A DNA stretch of 64,000 nucleotides from JAOADN01 sp049323795 (lineage in GTDB: Bacteria > Pseudomonadota > Alphaproteobacteria > Rhodobacterales > Rhodobacteraceae), in NCBI GenBank assembly GCA_049323795.1, contig JBMOOH010000009.1, positions 62,001-126,000 of the forward strand, given 5' to 3'. A model generated the notes under the pieces. The model did no database searches. It saw nothing but the letters and a program-made list of their open reading frames with translations, and had not been told where the DNA came from. Below are positions 41,919 to 49,888 of the stretch, piece by piece. Numbering within the stretch: position 1 is the stretch's first letter; each line of letters opens with the position of its first letter. Position numbers and translations under genes: made by a program.

Positions 41919-42637
41919 CGCCAGCCAACGAGTTTCTGCTGCACCGGCATAGAACCCGAGTCCAGGTGAGTGACGGACAGGTAGGCAAGAGCAAGCGCCA
42001 CGGCGCGGTCGGCGTGGTGGCCCTTGCCGCCACCTTGCAGCACCAGGTTCCCCGCCGACGTGGAAGCCAGTTCAAAGCTGGCTACCTCGTTCAGCAGGTC
42101 CTGCTTGCCGGGCAGGTCATGGGCAATGGTCAGGGCATGGGTTTCAAGGCCGACCGCAAGGTTTTCCAGGAGCAGGGTCTTCGCCACGGAGACGTCGCGG
42201 CCCTTCTTCGCCAGGTTCGCGCCTGCGGTCATCGTGACGGCCCAATGCTCGATGCCTGCAAGGTCCAGGGTGGACGAGAACGGCCCACCGAGGCCCGACG
42301 CGTCGATGGCGAGGGTCCAGTGCGGAATCTTCGCCAGCCGCCGTGCGAGGTGATCGGCAAGGTCCGTGTAGCTGTAAAGTTGGATCGACTCCTGGAACAC
42401 GACGGTGCAGCGCTGGGGGCCAAGCTGCTGCTCGAACCCGCGGCCTGAGAACACGGGATAGCACTCGTCCCTGACCACGACGATAGCGCTCGGGTCGTTC
42501 CGGCCGAGGTCCATACCGACATGGTGACGGACCCAGCCATAAACGACGTGCCCGGCTGCTGCCGGGTCTGCGTTCGATGGCAGGATGACCCGCCCGTCTC
42601 TCAGGTGCTCATACTTCGGGGGCTGGTCAGGGGTCAT
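41915..42637 (-). CDS. Large terminase, nuclease domain (separate gene)
   Basis: The 240-residue protein corresponds to the RNase H-like nuclease half of a phage large terminase. Acidic metal-binding residues are visible in GMDLGRNDPSAIVVVRD, in TLAIDASGLGG and in GKGHHADRAVALALAYL, in the usual order. It would cut concatemeric DNA at headful or cos/pac ends. Its ATG overlaps the stop of the ATPase gene by 4 bp (ATGA), so the two halves are made together as separate chains. In most phages they are one polypeptide. Confidence 0.82.
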   Translation of the reverse strand: MTPDQPPKYEHLRDGRVILPSNADPAAAGHVVYGWVRHHVGMDLGRNDPSAIVVVRDECYPVFSGRGFEQQLGPQRCTVVFQESIQLYSYTDLADHLARRLAKIPHWTLAIDASGLGGPFSSTLDLAGIEHWAVTMTAGANLAKKGRDVSVAKTLLLENLAVGLETHALTIAHDLPGKQDLLNEVASFELASTSAGNLVLQGGGKGHHADRAVALALAYLSVTHLDSGSMPVQQKLVGWR

Positions 42638-43428
42638 GTCAGTTCCAGGGCGTTGACGTCAGGGTTGGAGGTCTTGTCCAGCGTCTCCCAGGAGATCAGG
42701 GGCGTGCCGCCGCCGACGAATTCCACCAGGTGCTCGCGCCGGAAGGTCGTGTCGGACATTGTGGCCTTGTCGAAGGCGACTTGCGCGGCGCGGCGGGGAA
42801 TGTCGATGCTGCGCGCCGTGATCCGACGGACGGGCTTCTGCGACGTCCAGGTGTCATAGAAATGGCCTTGCCGCAGGTTCGGGGTGGACAGAAGGAAGAT
42901 GCGCCCTGATGCGCGGCGCATCGGGAAAAACGCCGTCAGGGCATCATCTTCAAGGAAACAAGCCTCGTCTGCCAGGATGGTATCGGCGGTCATCCCGCGC
43001 GCCTGATCGGTGGCCGGAACAACGATGATCCGCCCGCCATGCGAGGGGTGCGCTTCCAATTCGGTCTGAGTCTGTCGCACGATGGGCGGGCAGCAGGGGT
43101 CGCTGTTCTTGAATTCCAGGATGCGTCGGAAAAGCTCTGTCGATTGCCGGAGGGACGGCGCGGTCAAGATGACCGTCTTGCCCTTGGCAAAGTCATCATA
43201 GGCAAGGCAGCCGCAGGTCGTGCTCTTGCCAGACTGCCGCCCGCATAGCGCGAGTACCATGCGGTCGTCGGGCCTGCCATGCTCCCCGACGTTTAAACGG
43301 TGATCCGTTCGCAGCAGGACCTTCTGCCACTCGTCCGGCTCGCCCACGGCCAGCCGGAACCGCTCGATGGGGTCCAGGCTGACCGCAAGGCCGCGCATGT
43401 AGTCGAGAAGGGCGCGGTCCTCGATCAT
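42634..43428 (-). CDS. Large terminase, ATPase domain (separate gene)
   Basis: The 264-residue protein is the packaging ATPase half: an adenine-binding-like EWQKVLLRTDHR, Walker A CGRQSGKST (about residues 62-70), Walker B TILADEACF (about 150-158), and the coupling motif FLLSTPN. It should translocate DNA through the portal. The ATG at 43428 overlaps the preceding stop as ATGA; a GTG four codons upstream is also possible. The polypeptide ends soon after the ATPase fold (LVEFVGGGTPLISWETLD), at the point where a full TerL would continue into its nuclease. Confidence 0.85.
   Translation of the reverse strand: MIEDRALLDYMRGLAVSLDPIERFRLAVGEPDEWQKVLLRTDHRLNVGEHGRPDDRMVLALCGRQSGKSTTCGCLAYDDFAKGKTVILTAPSLRQSTELFRRILEFKNSDPCCPPIVRQTQTELEAHPSHGGRIIVVPATDQARGMTADTILADEACFLEDDALTAFFPMRRASGRIFLLSTPNLRQGHFYDTWTSQKPVRRITARSIDIPRRAAQVAFDKATMSDTTFRREHLVEFVGGGTPLISWETLDKTSNPDVNALELT
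43290..43299. promoter_or_regulatory. CGTTTAAACG palindrome, copy 3
   Basis: Third copy of the 10-bp palindrome, within the 5' part of the terminase ATPase gene. Its being in coding sequence weakens an operator role, unless it marks a packaging or regulatory site. Confidence 0.35.
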
Positions 43429-43652
43429 TCCCAGGGGCACCCCTTGGGCGCGGCGTCAGGTCCGACGTGGCGCAGGTCCTCGACGGGGATGAAGTGCCGG
43501 GCAAGCTGCGTCTCGTGCCCCTCGGGAACATGGGTCCAGCGCACATAGACCACGGACGGGTTGACGTTGTGGGTCGGGGAGTAGACCCCGATCACGGATA
43601 GCCCTGCTTCACGCAACTGCGCGGCGCTTTGCGGGAGGTCGCGCCAGGTCAT
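43425..43652 (-). CDS. Hypothetical protein (75 aa) between TerS-like and TerL genes
   Basis: Coupled to both neighbours by ATGA overlaps. The sequence has a compact alpha/beta look (SVIGVYSPTHNVNPSVVYVRW) and no membrane helix. Position suggests a packaging accessory, but nothing was recognised. Confidence 0.6.
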   Translation of the reverse strand: MTWRDLPQSAAQLREAGLSVIGVYSPTHNVNPSVVYVRWTHVPEGHETQLARHFIPVEDLRHVGPDAAPKGCPWE

Positions 43653-44278
43653 GCGGGCACCCTCGCGTCGATGACTTGCAGGACCCGCATTTGCTCCAAA
43701 AAGTCCTCTTTCGCGGCGGGATGGCGACCGAGGACGTCCAGGATGATCGACCTGAGTTTCACGAATTGCGGGGATTCAGAGAGGTTCAAATGGATGTCCA
43801 TCTTCTTGTTCAACCGGCCATGAAGTTCAGCCAAGGCCATCAAGGATTGGCGCAGTTCCTTGAGTGTCCCGAGTTTCAGCACCTTGTCGTCGTCGCCGCT
43901 GGCGCTTTCGAGAAGTGCTTTCAATTCGCGCAGGACCCATTTGAGATCGCGGTCTGTGTCTTCACCGAACTCGTCCACGATGGCCGCATTGGTCAGCGCC
44001 GACCGGACCTTCGCGTCGTGGAAGTGTTGGGCCACGATGGCGAGCCGTTCCTCGTCGGGGACGGTGGTGATGAACCGCGCGACAGACATGCCCGACACGC
44101 CCAGTTCCCGGCCCGCCTGTTCCATCGACATACGGCCTAGGATGATCTCGGTCGTGTAATGCTGGCGCTGCGCGTCGGGCAACAGCGCCATCTTGTGCAA
44201 CCGGCCCGTGCCGAAACCTTGCCCGACAATGGAGACAGGCTTGGGCTTCGGGCCGGGTTTCTTGGGCGCGGCGGCCAT
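43649..44278 (-). CDS. Small-terminase-like HTH protein
   Basis: The 209-residue protein has a basic start (AAAPKKPGPKPKPVSI), a helix-turn-helix (EIILGRMSMEQAGRELGVSGMSVARFI) and a long helical C-terminal region suited to oligomerisation (LKWVLRELKALLESASGDDDKV). Together with its place two genes ahead of the terminase ATPase this fits a small terminase that picks the DNA to be packaged. Sequence similarity alone does not prove this. The ATG at 44278 opens the basic segment. Confidence 0.6.
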   Translation of the reverse strand: MAAAPKKPGPKPKPVSIVGQGFGTGRLHKMALLPDAQRQHYTTEIILGRMSMEQAGRELGVSGMSVARFITTVPDEERLAIVAQHFHDAKVRSALTNAAIVDEFGEDTDRDLKWVLRELKALLESASGDDDKVLKLGTLKELRQSLMALAELHGRLNKKMDIHLNLSESPQFVKLRSIILDVLGRHPAAKEDFLEQMRVLQVIDARVPA

Positions 44279-44282
44279 GGGT

Positions 44283-44687
44283 TCAATCCTGGACGATTTC
44301 CAGGGGGACGCCCTGCTCGGCGGCGAGGGCCTTCGCCTTCTTGTAGAGGGCGACGTCGCGGGCATCGGCGCGCGAGATTTTCAGGGGCTCACCCGCCTTG
44401 CGGAAATCGACCAGGCCCTTGTCGTTCTTGGGCACAGCGCGTTCCAGGAGGGCTTTGGTCTGCGCCATCAGGTCGTCACCAGCCTTGATCTGGGCCGCGA
44501 TCTCGTCGTCTTTCTTGAGGTTGGCGAGCTTGTCCAAGAGTTCGTCATTCTTGGTCTTGATGCCCTTCACCTGCTCTTCGACCTTGGCGGCAAGCTGGGG
44601 GATGATCGCCTCGGCGATCAGGGGCGCGAGTGCCGCAACCAGGGCCTTCGCTTGGGCATCGTTCGAGGTATCGTTGGGGGTGGTCAT
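44283..44687 (-). CDS. Helical hypothetical protein (134 aa)
   Basis: An acidic, alanine/lysine-rich, mostly helical protein: a first coiled-coil segment IPQLAAKVEEQVKGIKTKND and a second KKDDEIAAQIKAGDDLMAQT, ending in DVALYKKAKALAAEQGVPL. GGAGAA lies 8 bp before the ATG. Such a composition recalls phage scaffolding or head-associated proteins, but there is no diagnostic motif. It precedes the TerS-like gene by 4 bp. Confidence 0.65.
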   Translation of the reverse strand: MTTPNDTSNDAQAKALVAALAPLIAEAIIPQLAAKVEEQVKGIKTKNDELLDKLANLKKDDEIAAQIKAGDDLMAQTKALLERAVPKNDKGLVDFRKAGEPLKISRADARDVALYKKAKALAAEQGVPLEIVQD

Positions 44688-44796
44688 TCGCAGTTCTCCA
44701 AATGGTTGAGGCGAGGGCCGCCCAGCGCCTCGCCTCTCCCGTCAAACCAGAAGGAACTGCGCAGGCCTAGCCGTTGCCGTGAGATGACGATGGACG

Positions 44797-45597
44797 CTAG
44801 GCCACGGGCTGCTCAACCACGGGATCAGGTAGCGCACCCGCTGTTTGAGGTAGCGAAACCAGGGACCACTTGATGCCGTGCAACTCGACCAGCCCGGCGT
44901 CGCGCGCCTTATTCAAGCGATAGCGAACGGATTCCGTGTCCATGCTCCCGCGCATGTCGATAACCAGTTCCCGCGTGGTCTTCGGGCCTTCGCGCAGGAG
45001 GCGCAGGAGGGCCGCTGACTGCTTGATCTTTGCGTCCTGACGGGTTGCGGCGGCAATGGCCTCCTCGCGCCTGGCTGCAATGCGCGCCTTCAAGGCAGCT
45101 TGCTCCTCCGCTTCTTTGCGGCGCTTCTCCGCATCCGCCTTTCGCCGGGCAAGCCAATCTGCTTGGGCTTTGGCTGCTTCCTCATCTGCGATGCGCTGGG
45201 CTTCGGCAACTTTCGCATCTTCGGCGCGCTGGGCGACTTTGCCTGCATTCTGCACGGCCCAGAGGGCGCGCGCGTTGGTCAGGTTGTCCGAGTTGCGCCG
45301 GGTATCCGAGAAAAAGCCGGGAACCAGTCTGCCCTCAAGGATGGCGATAACGCGCCGCCTGAGGACTTCGCCGTCCAGCCCGGCCAACGAGCAGAGATGG
45401 TCCCGGTCCCATGCGGTCGAACCGGCGCTGGCTGTCAGCCAAGCGAGCGCTTGCTTGCGGACAGTGGCGTGTGAGTTTGTCTCCGGGCCAAGCGAGCCGA
45501 ACAAGTCTTCGATCACCCGCGCGATGATGGCGCGGCACAGCCGAACTTCGGGCGACAAGGCGGTCGCCACTTCCGGGGTCCAGTCGTTCTCGGACAT
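44797..45597 (-). CDS. Coiled-coil protein with C-terminal winged helix (266 aa)
   Basis: The N-terminal third (EVRLCRAIIARVIEDLFGSL) is helical, the middle (about residues 125-190) is a long Ala/Glu/Arg coiled coil, and the C terminus looks like a winged helix (SAALLRLLREGPKTTRELVI followed by ESVRYRLNKARDAGLVELHG). DNA binding is likely; the role is unknown. It starts 3 bp after the portal gene ends. In a packaging operon it may link the DNA to the motor or regulate the operon. Confidence 0.68.
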   Translation of the reverse strand: MSENDWTPEVATALSPEVRLCRAIIARVIEDLFGSLGPETNSHATVRKQALAWLTASAGSTAWDRDHLCSLAGLDGEVLRRRVIAILEGRLVPGFFSDTRRNSDNLTNARALWAVQNAGKVAQRAEDAKVAEAQRIADEEAAKAQADWLARRKADAEKRRKEAEEQAALKARIAARREEAIAAATRQDAKIKQSAALLRLLREGPKTTRELVIDMRGSMDTESVRYRLNKARDAGLVELHGIKWSLVSLPQTAGALPDPVVEQPVA

Positions 45598-45600
45598 GGG

Positions 45601-46995
45601 TCAGGCGGCTCCGCCCAAGATGGGGACGATGTTCTGGATGCCCGGCGATTCCGTCTCGATCAGGTCTTGCTCTTCCTCAAGGGAGCGGTTCGGGTCGATC
45701 AGTTCGCCGCGCTTGAGGTTCATCAGCAGGCTATCGTGAGACAGCGCACCGGACTGCCAAGCCTTGACCAAGGCGGTCAGCAGGGTCGCATCCATCTGGG
45801 CCGACACGAAGTCGCGGTGCAGGCGCAGAACCACCAGATCGGCGGTGCCGGGCTGCGTCCATTCGGCAGCGATCCGCAGCAGCTTTGTCAGCGCCGCCTC
45901 GACCATCGCGACCGTCGATGCCAGGAGGCTCAACTCGTCGCGGGTCCGCAGCTTGGCCGTGTCCGTGGTCTCGTTCCGGCCTTTGCCCGAGTTGACCATG
46001 CGCGCGCCAAGGCTTGCCATCTGGGAAACTTTGTCGTCCATCGCCGCCTTGATTGCCGCGATGCCCGTGCCCTGGAATTCCAGCATCCCCCAGGTCGAAC
46101 CTTCGGGAAGCAGCCAGAAAGCGCCGCTGCCGATGGTGGTCGGCTTGTTCTTCTCGTTGATCGCCCCCGCTACAACCGGCGTCGGCTGTGCCGTCAGGAA
46201 CAGGGACCGCTCGTAGTCCGCCGAGTTGCGCCAGTGCCCGAGATTGACGTTGCATAGGTCCAGGAAGGGTGGCTTCTCAACCGTGGGTTTCAGGTTGTAG
46301 GGGCTGACGATGCAGATGGGGATTTCCCACAGGGGTGCGCCATTTACCGTCGGGGTCACGTCGTCACCGATCTGGACTTCCTGCGTGGTAGTCTGGCCGG
46401 GGCCAGCGCGCCGGGTCGTGACATGGAACCTGCGGACGGTGTAGGCCGGTTCAAGCGACAGAACGAGGTGCTGCTCGACGCCTTCTTCCAGATCGTCGGC
46501 ATCTTCGTTCAGCCGGATCATGGTCAGGGTCTGCCGCCCGTTCACGATGCCTTCCTGCCAGTCCAGGATGGCTTCCGCCCGGAACGTCGAGATGAAGGGC
46601 GCTTGCCCAGGCCGTGCGCCTGCCTGGGGATAGTCCAGAAGCAAGCCGAACCGGCCGATGCTGAGGACCTCGGCAACCGTCTCGGCCAGCAGCACATCGA
46701 AGGCGTTGCCCTCGAAGGTAGCCGTCTCTCGCATCGGGGCGAGCCGAGGCGGCAGTTCCAGAATCGGGTCGTTCCGCGTGATCGCGCCGACCATGCCGCG
46801 CAAGGTGCGCTCGGCCACGGCATAAAAGGACGCGCCCTTGACGTAGTCGGCATAGGCCTGCGCAGACATACCTTCGGGCCTGGGCAGGTAGAGTTGCCCC
46901 TGTTGCTTGAGCCGGTCCTCGCCCTTGATCACGTCACGGATCTTTGAATAGGCGGAGGACCACTCGTCATAGGTCGGGTGCTGGATACGAGCCAT
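45601..46995 (-). CDS. DUF4055-type phage portal protein
   Basis: The 464-residue protein has the sequence features of the DUF4055 portal family: HPTYDEWSSAYSKIRDVIKG at the start, RTLRGMVGAITRNDPILELP, GRFGLLLDYP, the GWK-like wing region, and a C-terminal DELSLLASTVAMVEAALTKL, followed by the FVSAQMDATLLTALVKAWQSG block common in these proteins. Portals form the dodecameric ring through which terminase pumps DNA into the capsid. It is preceded by an 88-residue gene and lies upstream of TerS/TerL, the reverse of the usual phage order. Confidence 0.82.
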   Translation of the reverse strand: MARIQHPTYDEWSSAYSKIRDVIKGEDRLKQQGQLYLPRPEGMSAQAYADYVKGASFYAVAERTLRGMVGAITRNDPILELPPRLAPMRETATFEGNAFDVLLAETVAEVLSIGRFGLLLDYPQAGARPGQAPFISTFRAEAILDWQEGIVNGRQTLTMIRLNEDADDLEEGVEQHLVLSLEPAYTVRRFHVTTRRAGPGQTTTQEVQIGDDVTPTVNGAPLWEIPICIVSPYNLKPTVEKPPFLDLCNVNLGHWRNSADYERSLFLTAQPTPVVAGAINEKNKPTTIGSGAFWLLPEGSTWGMLEFQGTGIAAIKAAMDDKVSQMASLGARMVNSGKGRNETTDTAKLRTRDELSLLASTVAMVEAALTKLLRIAAEWTQPGTADLVVLRLHRDFVSAQMDATLLTALVKAWQSGALSHDSLLMNLKRGELIDPNRSLEEEQDLIETESPGIQNIVPILGGAA

Positions 46996-47001
46996 CGGGG
47001 A

Positions 47002-47268
47002 TCAGCTTTCCAGGACGAGGGGGCAGGCGTCGTGGTAGCGAAGGGCGAACGAGCCGCTGAGAACGTGGACCCGAGGCCCATCGCGCATCCGGTCGATGCG
47101 GACCACGCCGGATTCGACAAAGTTGCACTCGGCATCGGCCAGCAGGGAACGCAGCAAGGCGACGAGGGCGGGCTTGCCAAGGGGGATCGGGAAGAGCGCG
47201 GAAGTCGAGGGCGTCACCTCGATCAGATTGCAGGTGGTGTCGCTCACGGCGACGATGCTGACGGTCAT
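47002..47268 (-). CDS. Small hypothetical protein (88 aa)
   Basis: First gene of the long left-going operon, 6 bp upstream of the portal gene. The ATG at 47268 has GGAGA at the right distance. The sequence looks like a small beta-rich domain (TVSIVAVSDTTCNLIEVTPS) and has no membrane helix. Not recognised. Confidence 0.55.
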   Translation of the reverse strand: MTVSIVAVSDTTCNLIEVTPSTSALFPIPLGKPALVALLRSLLADAECNFVESGVVRIDRMRDGPRVHVLSGSFALRYHDACPLVLES

Positions 47269-47795
47269 GGAAGTCTCCGAATGAAGGGGCGCGGCGGGCC
47301 GAAAGGACGCAGGCCCGCCGCTGATCTTGAGGGCATGGTCACAATACAACCTCAGATGGTGGCGGTTCGACCGGAGTTTCGGGTAGCAGTGACGTCGGGC
47401 GGCTGTCAGGCGGGGCGACAGGAAGGGGCGGTCACAGGATCGACGGCGCCGGGGCGGTGTTGGTGGGCGCAGAAGCGCGTCAGAGAAGGGGGTGTTGGGG
47501 TTTGCCCCATCGTGGTGGGGGAAACGTGGGGAAGGGGCAGAGATGACGCGCTCTCGCGGTCTCTGGCGCGGTTTCGCGATGCAAGGGTGGCGGTGGGCTA
47601 TTTGGCGCGGTTGAATCTTCTATCTTTGCCCGGGCCGGGATGGTGCGCTCCAGAGAAGGGGGTCGATCCCGCGCGCGACCCAGGCAGTTTGCAAAACTAC
47701 CGCCGTTACAAGGACCGTCGATCCCTAACCGATTGATCGGCAAGCGGTTTGCTGCCTTGCCCGCGTCATTTGACATGATGCGAACCCAAGATGAC

Positions 47796-47862
47796 TGCGC
47801 AGAAATGCACAGATCACGGATCGCTTCCGGGAGTGTGGCCACATCTCTGCACAGATGCGCAG
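47796..47862. repeat. Iteron-like repeat cluster
   Basis: TGCACAGAT occurs at 47806-47814 and 47848-47856, TGCGCAG at 47796-47802 and 47856-47862, with the palindrome TGTGGCCACA between them at 47834-47843. The mirror-like order suggests a binding array for an initiator or regulator. Confidence 0.55.
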
Positions 47863-47904
47863 CATCAACCAGGGAGCGATGCGGGCATCAATACGCCGGC
47901 GCAC

Positions 47905-47987
47905 GCATGTGCACAAAAAAACATAACACACACCAGGACCAAGACAGCATCGTTCAAACCGTCTGTTATGTTTTTTTATGCACATGC
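47905..47987. repeat. 27-bp inverted repeat with A7/T7 tracts
   Basis: Left arm 47905-47931 begins GCATGTGCACAAAAAAACAT, and right arm 47961-47987 is its reverse complement with 2 mismatches in 27. The 29-nt spacer is not repeated. The arms combine a GCATGTGCA tip with a 7-base A/T tract and a CATAACA segment. It could be an origin, a packaging recognition site or a large operator; as an RNA it would form a long hairpin. Confidence 0.85.
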
Positions 47988-48148
47988 GCGCTTGCGCGCC
48001 ATTACCCTGCGCATCAGCCAGCAGCACATCCATCTGTCTCCTGCCGATCCGGTCCTAGAACACCCTGCCCAATACCTCCCACCCCGGTCGCAGCAGCCCG
48101 CCCGCTGCCCGTATGATCGCGATACGCGATCCAACGGAGACACCCGAC

Positions 48149-48616
48149 ATGACTTACCATCACCGCACCGGCCCGGACGCACACCGTCTCGGCACCCCCG
48201 ACGCCCCCGGCCCGATGACCTACACGCCGGAACAACTCGACATGCTGCGCGCCCACTTCGAGCGCTGCGGCGCACCGACCAATCGCATCGGCCTGGATCA
48301 CTGGCTCGCTACCCAGGTGCCGGACGCCCTGCGCGAAAGCGTCATGGCACAACTGTTCCCCGGCCCGATCACCCAGCGCGACTATGCCCAAGACCTGATC
48401 AACACGGGCATCCCGCTTCATGCTGTCCGCCAATCGCTCGCCATGGTCATGGCACCTGCCGACCGTGAGAAGCTCCTGGCCGAGGCCGTCGCGGCGAAGA
48501 AGCCCTACGACTTCTTGCACCATCGGATCGCCGTCGGGCAGGACGTCAGGGGCGAACGGAAAGCGCGCGCCGAGGCTGCTACCAAGGCGCGCGCAAGGCA
48601 GCTTGAGGCCGCCTGA
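48149..48616 (+). CDS. Hypothetical protein (155 aa), element-specific
   Basis: The ATG at 48149 has GGAG 9 bp upstream. The helical protein has YTPEQLDMLRAHFERCGAPT, PDALRESVMAQLFPGPITQRD and a basic, alanine-rich C terminus (RGERKARAEAATKARARQ) that could bind nucleic acid. It is the only right-going gene in the right half of the element and ends one base before the stop of the convergent 423-residue gene. Replication or regulation is possible; nothing is recognised. Confidence 0.62.
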   Translation: MTYHHRTGPDAHRLGTPDAPGPMTYTPEQLDMLRAHFERCGAPTNRIGLDHWLATQVPDALRESVMAQLFPGPITQRDYAQDLINTGIPLHAVRQSLAMVMAPADREKLLAEAVAAKKPYDFLHHRIAVGQDVRGERKARAEAATKARARQLEAA

Positions 48617-49888
48617 TCAATCGAGATCGTGGAGGCGAAGCCTGAGCTTCGCCTCCACGCACCTTTGCTCTGCCGCCTGCAAAGCCTCTTGGGCGCGGTC
48701 AAGTGCGTCCTCGCTGTCAGCATCGCGGATGGCCTTTTCCAGAACCTCGCGCTCTTTCGCGAACTGCCGCCCGAGATCAGCCAGATCACGGGTATAGGCA
48801 TTCTCGACCGGATACACGCCCCGGTTCAGCGACTCGAGGAAGAAGTAGGTGCCCCGGTCCCAACCCTGCTTTTCGCGCGGGGTCGCTGGCCGCCACGTCA
48901 CGCCATCTTCGGAAGTTTCGGTGATCTCTCGCTCACAATCGCCCCGCCGGGTTGCCGGGTCCCAGAAATAGCGAGTCCGCTCCCTGTAGAACCGGCAATA
49001 GAGCTCCTCGTTCAGGTCCTTCGGCGAGTCTTCGTCACGCCGGTCACCCCACCTCTTTTGCTCGATCACTTCGTAGGGATCGAAAGGCGGCTGGAACTTG
49101 GGCACGGCCCGCGGGAAGCCATCTGCAACCATCTGGTCGAACTCGCGGCCGTAGTGGTCCCGCAATTCCTTCGAGCGATCCCCCCAAAGCCACAGCGGGT
49201 CCTCAGGGTCGGTCAGGTCGATCAGATTGGCGCTGTAGTTGGCCCCGAGGTCGAGCAGGTCCTGGTAGAGCAGGCGCGCCTCCTCGACTGGCATCCCCAT
49301 CTCGACGACGAGGTGGTAGAAGTGCGACGAGATGTTGTCCGGGTCATAGTCGGGAGGCCCATCGTTCAAAGCCCGCACGATCTTGAGGTGGAACTTCTTG
49401 CCTTGAGACCGAAGCTCTGCACGTTCACAAGCGGCCTTCACGCGCGACCACCATTCATCGGCCTTTGCCTTGACCTCGGCCACCTTGTCCTTGCCAAGCG
49501 CTGCGCCCGATAACCAATTCTTGAACGAGCCGAGCGGGATCGAGAGCTTCAACACCTCATACCACCAAGGCGCACCCGCGATCTGCTTCATCCAGGGCAC
49601 AAGCTGGTCTGCGTCGGGCGGATCGTCGGCAGGCAGATACTTGCGCGGATGCGCGATCTGATCTGCCATCACCGCTTCGAGCCGGTCGACGAGGCCGACC
49701 CAGGACTGCTTTCCGTTCAGCGCACGGTTCCATGAACTGTAGTCCTTGGCCTCGTCGAACCAGTCGTCCTCGAACTCTTGGTTGGCCAGATCGACGATGC
49801 GCTGCTTCGTGACATTGAACCGCAGGAGCCGTTCCGTGTCAGACGTGCCAAAGGTCGAGAGCTCGCGCTCTTCTTGATGCTTGCCCAT
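48617..49888 (-). CDS. Hypothetical protein (423 aa), element-specific
   Basis: An acidic, tryptophan-rich cytoplasmic protein without recognisable domains: YSSWNRALNGKQSWVGLVDR near the N terminus, PWWYEVLKLSIPLGSFKNWL, ISSHFYHLVVEMGMPVEEAR, and a C-terminal coiled coil (FAKEREVLEKAIRDADSEDA). Its ATG overlaps the stop of the Xis-like gene by one base (TGATG), so it belongs to the xis/early operon. By position it would be where satellites carry a replication or regulatory protein; no helicase or primase motifs are seen. Confidence 0.66.
   Translation of the reverse strand: MGKHQEERELSTFGTSDTERLLRFNVTKQRIVDLANQEFEDDWFDEAKDYSSWNRALNGKQSWVGLVDRLEAVMADQIAHPRKYLPADDPPDADQLVPWMKQIAGAPWWYEVLKLSIPLGSFKNWLSGAALGKDKVAEVKAKADEWWSRVKAACERAELRSQGKKFHLKIVRALNDGPPDYDPDNISSHFYHLVVEMGMPVEEARLLYQDLLDLGANYSANLIDLTDPEDPLWLWGDRSKELRDHYGREFDQMVADGFPRAVPKFQPPFDPYEVIEQKRWGDRRDEDSPKDLNEELYCRFYRERTRYFWDPATRRGDCEREITETSEDGVTWRPATPREKQGWDRGTYFFLESLNRGVYPVENAYTRDLADLGRQFAKEREVLEKAIRDADSEDALDRAQEALQAAEQRCVEAKLRLRLHDLD

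Larger units (their letters stand above)
47269..48148. other. 880-bp control region of the element
   Basis: No gene is convincingly supported on either strand; the ORFs seen have no ribosome-binding sites or family features. It separates the left-going packaging operon from the right-going 155-residue gene and so must hold divergent promoters. It contains clustered repeats (47796-47862), a 10-bp palindrome TGTGGCCACA (47834-47843) and the large inverted repeat at 47905-47987. Confidence 0.6.

Noticed and set aside
41679..41969. A 96-codon frame with TTG start on the plus strand
   Set aside because: No ribosome-binding site, composition of a shadow frame, and it runs antisense into the terminase nuclease and the 22-residue peptide.
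47640..47712. tRNA-Cys-like sequence (GGTAG-TTTTGCAAA-CTGCC with ...GCACCA downstream on the minus strand)
   Set aside because: The anticodon loop would be 9 nt, no T arm folds, and no matching 5' acceptor strand exists within range.
47480..47842. A 120-codon frame on the minus strand in the element control region
   Set aside because: Pro/Arg-rich with no ribosome-binding site or family likeness; it covers the repeat cluster and is more likely non-coding.
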